Source: an uncultured Lachnospiraceae bacterium
Lineage (GTDB): Bacteria > Bacillota > Clostridia > Lachnospirales > Lachnospiraceae
Length of the DNA: 64,000 nucleotides
Assembly (NCBI GenBank): GCA_910583895.1
Contig: CAJTYJ010000006.1
Location: 40,161 to 104,160, forward strand
Direction: 5' to 3'
Below, piece after piece: positions 61,598-64,000 of this stretch. Every line of letters begins with the position of its first letter. Within the stretch, counting starts at the first letter, position 1. Under the pieces are notes generated by a model, which worked only from the letters and a program-made list of their open reading frames with translations, made no database searches and was not told where the DNA came from. The translations under genes were made by a program, and so were the position numbers.

Positions 61598-61897
61598 ATG
61601 ACCATTGCAGAGGCGAGAAGAGAGGGTATGGTGCAGCTTGATGTGGAGGGAAGGGTGGATACGAATACGAGTCCGGAACTTCAGAAGAGGATTCTGCAGG
61701 CGTTTCAGAAGGGGAATACGGTGATTCTGAATCTGGAGGCGGTGGATTATATCAGCAGTTCCGGCCTGCGGGCGTTGTTGATCGGGCAGAAGACGGCCAG
61801 CTCCAAGGGCGGCTTTATGAAGCTGATTCATGTTCGGGATTCGGTGAGGAAGGTGTTCGACATGACCGGATTTTCCCAGATGCTGACCATCGAATGA
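61598..61897 (+). CDS. STAS-domain anti-sigma factor antagonist
   Basis: 99 residues from the ATG at 61598, behind AAGGAGAG. The fold is that of SpoIIAA/RsbV: GRVDTNTSPEL, then TVILNLEAVDYISSSGLRALL with the phosphorylatable Ser among residues 53-55. Such proteins bind anti-sigma kinases when dephosphorylated and release the sigma factor or other partner. An RsbW-like kinase is encoded two genes downstream, so the pair is likely cognate. No sigma factor gene is seen in the window. Confidence 0.93.
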   Translation: MTIAEARREGMVQLDVEGRVDTNTSPELQKRILQAFQKGNTVILNLEAVDYISSSGLRALLIGQKTASSKGGFMKLIHVRDSVRKVFDMTGFSQMLTIE

Positions 61898-61901
61898 CGG
61901 C

Positions 61902-62579
61902 ATGATTCAATTTGTGCATGTGACAAAGCAATACGAAGGCGAACCGGAACCGGTTCTTCGGGATTTTTGCACCGTGATTGAAGACGGAGAATTTGTGCTT
62001 CTGACCGGGGAGAGCGGGATTGGAAAAAGTACCTGTATCCGGCTGCTGCTTCGGGAGATTCCCGTTACCTCTGGCGAGATCTTTGTGCTGGATCAAAACC
62101 TCGGCGCGCTTTCCGACAAGCAGATTCCGTTCTATCGGAGAAGGCTGGGAGTGGTATTTCAGGATACTTATCTGATTCCGGAACAGACCGTCTACCAGAA
62201 TGTGGAGCTTGCAAGGCTGATCGTGGGAGGAGCGAAAAAGGAAATCCGGACGGCCATCACCTCTTTGTTTGTTTTTCTGGGGATCAGCCATCTTCACAAC
62301 CGGTATCCCAGAGAGCTTTCAGGAGGGGAGAGGCAGAAGGTCTGTCTGGCCAGGGCGCTGGTGAACTATCCGTCCATTCTTCTGGCAGACGAACCCACGG
62401 GTAATCTGTCTCCGGGAGAGTCCAGGGAGCTTCTGAAGCTTTTTGAGATGGTGCACCGGCAGGGAATCACGGTGATCGTGGCGACCCACGACAAAGAAAA
62501 TGCCCGGGGACTTGCGTATCGGGAAATTGCACTGGAAGAGAACGCTCACCCGGTCGTCCGTCATGTATGTGCCAAATGA
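61902..62579 (+). CDS. orphan FtsE/LolD-like ABC ATPase
   Basis: 225 residues. Walker A GESGIGKST at 36-44, signature LSGGERQKV at 139-147, Walker B ILLADEP at 159-165 and the H-loop THD are intact. It is of the FtsE group, which usually works with an FtsX-like permease, yet no permease gene is in the cluster or window. It lies four bases after the STAS gene and before the RsbW-like gene. It may energise one of the envelope proteins of the cluster, or act with a permease encoded elsewhere. Confidence 0.88.
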   Translation: MIQFVHVTKQYEGEPEPVLRDFCTVIEDGEFVLLTGESGIGKSTCIRLLLREIPVTSGEIFVLDQNLGALSDKQIPFYRRRLGVVFQDTYLIPEQTVYQNVELARLIVGGAKKEIRTAITSLFVFLGISHLHNRYPRELSGGERQKVCLARALVNYPSILLADEPTGNLSPGESRELLKLFEMVHRQGITVIVATHDKENARGLAYREIALEENAHPVVRHVCAK

Positions 62580-62593
62580 CCGCGCTTCGGGGC

Positions 62594-62611
62594 GGGTCTT
62601 GCAGGAAAATC
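62594..62611 (+). repeat. second copy of an 18-base intercistronic repeat
   Basis: GGGTCTTGCAGGAAAATC is identical to 46379-46396. The following sequence keeps CCGG and CTGAG at similar spacing. It lies in the 94-base gap between the ATPase and RsbW-like genes. Confidence 0.7.
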
Positions 62612-62673
62612 TGCATGGGCCGGACTGAGCGACGGATTGGCGATGGAAAAGAATGACAGGTTAGGAGAATGAT

Positions 62674-63144
62674 ATGAACAAGATGCAGGATATCACACTG
62701 CAGGCCAGTGACGATACATTATATACCGTGCTGGACGCGATGGAGGCGCATCTGTGCAAGAACGGATGCCCTGATTCGGTCAAGACGGAGGTACTGATCT
62801 CGGTGGAGGAGATCTATGTGAATATTGCCCATTACGCCTACGGTGGAAAGGCGGGAGAGGCCACGGTGCAGATGGAGGTCACACAGAATCCCCGGATCTG
62901 CCGGGTCGTGTTCAAGGACCAGGGAGTCCCATACAACCCGCTGGAAAAAGAAGACCCCGACGTCTCACTTTCGGCAGAAGAGCGGGAGATCGGGGGACTG
63001 GGAATCTATATGGTCAAACAGTATATGGACAAAATCGAATACCGATATGAAGGCGGATACAACATTCTGACTATTGAGAAACATCTTCCGCTTCCTTCGG
63101 GAGCTCCTGAAACTGCAGATACTGATTCGAGACATAGCCCGTGA
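62674..63144 (+). CDS. RsbW/SpoIIAB-like anti-sigma serine kinase
   Basis: 156 residues, GHKL ATPase fold. The N box (VEEIYVNIAHYAY, Glu46 and Asn50), G1 box (FKDQGVPYNP) and G2 box (GGLGIYMVKQY) are intact, so kinase activity is expected. It should phosphorylate the STAS protein and bind a sigma factor or another target. The ATG follows TTAGGAGA. Its 3' end overlaps the convergent SH3 gene by 74 bases; it is the last plus-strand gene that clearly belongs to the CIS cluster. Confidence 0.92.
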   Translation: MNKMQDITLQASDDTLYTVLDAMEAHLCKNGCPDSVKTEVLISVEEIYVNIAHYAYGGKAGEATVQMEVTQNPRICRVVFKDQGVPYNPLEKEDPDVSLSAEEREIGGLGIYMVKQYMDKIEYRYEGGYNILTIEKHLPLPSGAPETADTDSRHSP

Positions 63145-63556
63145 CTTCAGAGGTTTTGATCAGGCTCCAGGCGTCTCCCCGCTCCAGAACCTGACCGGTG
63201 GCGCCAGGTGACAGGCGGGAGATGATCTCGGCATCCATGCCGGGCTGTAAGCGGACGTGAAGCGCGCTTTTGGTATTCAGTGTCACAAAGGTATAAGATA
63301 CCGGCGTCTGGTCGGCGGCAGGTTCTGCTGCTTCCTCCTTTGCGGGAGTGTCCGGTATCACGAAATCTTCCGAAGTGTCAGCAGAGTCTTCTTTGGCGGA
63401 AGCGGATACCGGGAAGACAGACCCGGAGATCAGAGGGTTCTTCGCCAGGGAAGAGCCGTACAATAACAAAGCAGAACAGATCAGGCAACCAGCCAGAACA
63501 TAGAAACCTGCGATGGCATAGCCGGGGAATTTTTTTTCTTTTTCATATTTTCTCAT
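63071..63556 (-). CDS. membrane-anchored SH3-domain protein
   Basis: 161 residues on the minus strand. A basic N-terminus, one helix at about 13-36, a disordered Ala/Glu/Asp/Pro linker (to about 85), then a bacterial SH3 domain (LHVRLQPGMDAEIISRLSPGATGQVLE, of which GMDAEIISRL is typical; WSLIKTSEVTGYVS). SH3b domains usually bind peptidoglycan. Its last 74 bases run antisense to the RsbW-like gene. It could anchor something to the wall next to the injection system, but it is transcribed separately. Confidence 0.85.
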   Translation of the reverse strand: MRKYEKEKKFPGYAIAGFYVLAGCLICSALLLYGSSLAKNPLISGSVFPVSASAKEDSADTSEDFVIPDTPAKEEAAEPAADQTPVSYTFVTLNTKSALHVRLQPGMDAEIISRLSPGATGQVLERGDAWSLIKTSEVTGYVSNQYLQFQELPKEAEDVSQ

Positions 63557-63662
63557 GGTAGGTGTCTCCTCGTTTTTTCTGGTTCAGCCGCGATATGATT
63601 ACGAATGACTATGTTTATCATAGCACGATTTCGGAAGAAAGACAACGAGAAAAGGAGTAAGG

Positions 63663-63926
63663 ATGAGGGTAACGGACAAATTGATTCAGGACGCGAAAAA
63701 GAGAGAAAAAAAGCGGAATGTACAGAGGGATGATGAGGAGGAGACCTACACTTACTTCCCAAGAATGCGTCGGGAAGCGTTGAATCAGTCGCAGGGGGCT
63801 TTTGGTTCGGTGCTGGAAGAAGGAATCAATACCCGGAAAAGTGTGTTTGATGAGAGCGCCGTTTTTTGCATGGGAGACCGGAAGGGAGGAGCAGGAATGA
63901 CGGAGGGGGAGAGAGACATTGTTTGA
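63663..63926 (+). CDS. small basic/acidic protein, unknown
   Basis: 87 residues. A basic N-terminal helix (TDKLIQDAKKREKKRNVQR) is followed by an acidic and then a Gly-rich stretch. The ATG follows a strong AAAAGGAG, and the orientation matches the CIS cluster. No family recognised. It is divergent from the SH3 gene across about 106 bases and may open the next transcription unit. Confidence 0.55.
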   Translation: MRVTDKLIQDAKKREKKRNVQRDDEEETYTYFPRMRREALNQSQGAFGSVLEEGINTRKSVFDESAVFCMGDRKGGAGMTEGERDIV

Positions 63927-63968
63927 CAGAGAGCAGAAAAACGACGCTTGAGTTTCCGCAAACTGTAA

Positions 63969-64000
63969 TTGAAAAATGAATACGTCTGCCCAAAGTGTCA
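63969..64000 (+). CDS. possible start of a zinc-ribbon protein (partial)
   Basis: The frame from TTG at 63969 reads M-KNEYVCPKC and runs off the window. The CPxC pair is like the start of a small zinc ribbon. No ribosome site is visible, and an ATG at 63976 in another frame is an alternative. Confidence 0.2.
   Translation, partial: MKNEYVCPKC

Noticed and set aside
30851..63144. Prophage or R-type tailocin interpretation
   Set aside because: No capsid, portal, terminase, integrase, holin or lysis cassette, and the DUF4255, DUF4280 and CIS_tube genes point to a CIS rather than a phage tail.
30851..63144. Type VI secretion system
   Set aside because: No TssJ, TssL, TssM or ClpV-like gene; hub and spike are separate phage-like proteins and gpJ/gpI-type wedges are present.

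Overview
The window looks like chromosomal DNA of a Gram-positive anaerobe of the Clostridia, most likely Lachnospiraceae. The basis is an [FeFe]-hydrogenase gene set with HydG and a TM1266-type regulator, an oxygen-labile two-subunit L-serine dehydratase, a BceAB-type ABC exporter, strong AAGGAGG ribosome binding sites, rho-independent terminators, and a very large surface protein with the PLAGG plus three-helix C-terminus common in that family. No phage capsid, portal or terminase gene, no rRNA, no CRISPR array and no tRNA was recognised.

Layout. 1-3.5 kb is strikingly AT-rich accessory DNA: a gene remnant, a small ORF overlapping a GNAT-like acetyltransferase (possible toxin-antitoxin pair), and unknown proteins. 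3.7-6.6 kb is a BceAB-like exporter behind a BceR-like operator. 6.5-10.5 kb is a serine catabolic set (sdaAA, sdaAB, amino acid symporter) with a divergent LysR regulator. 10.5-15.1 kb holds a metallo-hydrolase, a two-gene RNA repair operon (RNA ligase plus HD-Pnk), a His/Cys-rich secreted protein and a GH25 lysozyme. 15.2-21.3 kb is hydrogenase biology: hydG and a TM1266-like gene on one strand, hydCBA on the other. 21.4-28.9 kb has an XRE repressor with paired operators in the promoter of a SARP-like regulator, then a small unknown gene and a 1,770-residue surface protein. 29.2-30.7 kb is an orphan sensor kinase.

The main item is 30.85-63.1 kb: a long, tightly packed, plus-strand cluster for a contractile injection system (CIS). 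Its core is recognisable: DUF4255/Pvc16-like tail terminator, DUF4280 PAAR-like tip, one sheath, one tube, a tail assembly protein, a DUF6760-like small protein, a second tube-like protein with a repeat tail, a large coiled-coil protein that may be the length ruler, two CIS_tube paralogues, a separate hub (gpD-like) and spike (gpV-like), gp25, two J-like wedge proteins and a gpI-like protein. The AAA+ ATPase usual in extracellular CIS loci is not in the window.

What makes this cluster unusual is what is packed around the core. The first 12 kb encode envelope proteins: a pseudokinase-like single-pass protein, a HAMP plus degenerate nucleotide-cyclase protein, a membrane MORN-repeat protein, a secreted TolC-like coiled-coil protein (odd in a monoderm) and a 919-residue secreted coiled-coil protein. 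The 3' end holds a STAS anti-anti-sigma protein, an orphan FtsE-like ATPase and an RsbW-like kinase, which suggests partner-switching control. Three intercistronic gaps share an RNA leader, AACAGCAT-hairpin-ATGCGGAA...AATA(A)GGAG, ahead of the MORN, sheath and STAS genes. The gaps before the sheath gene and after the tube gene hold further palindromic elements. I infer an envelope-anchored, signal-gated CIS rather than a freely released one, but that is inference.
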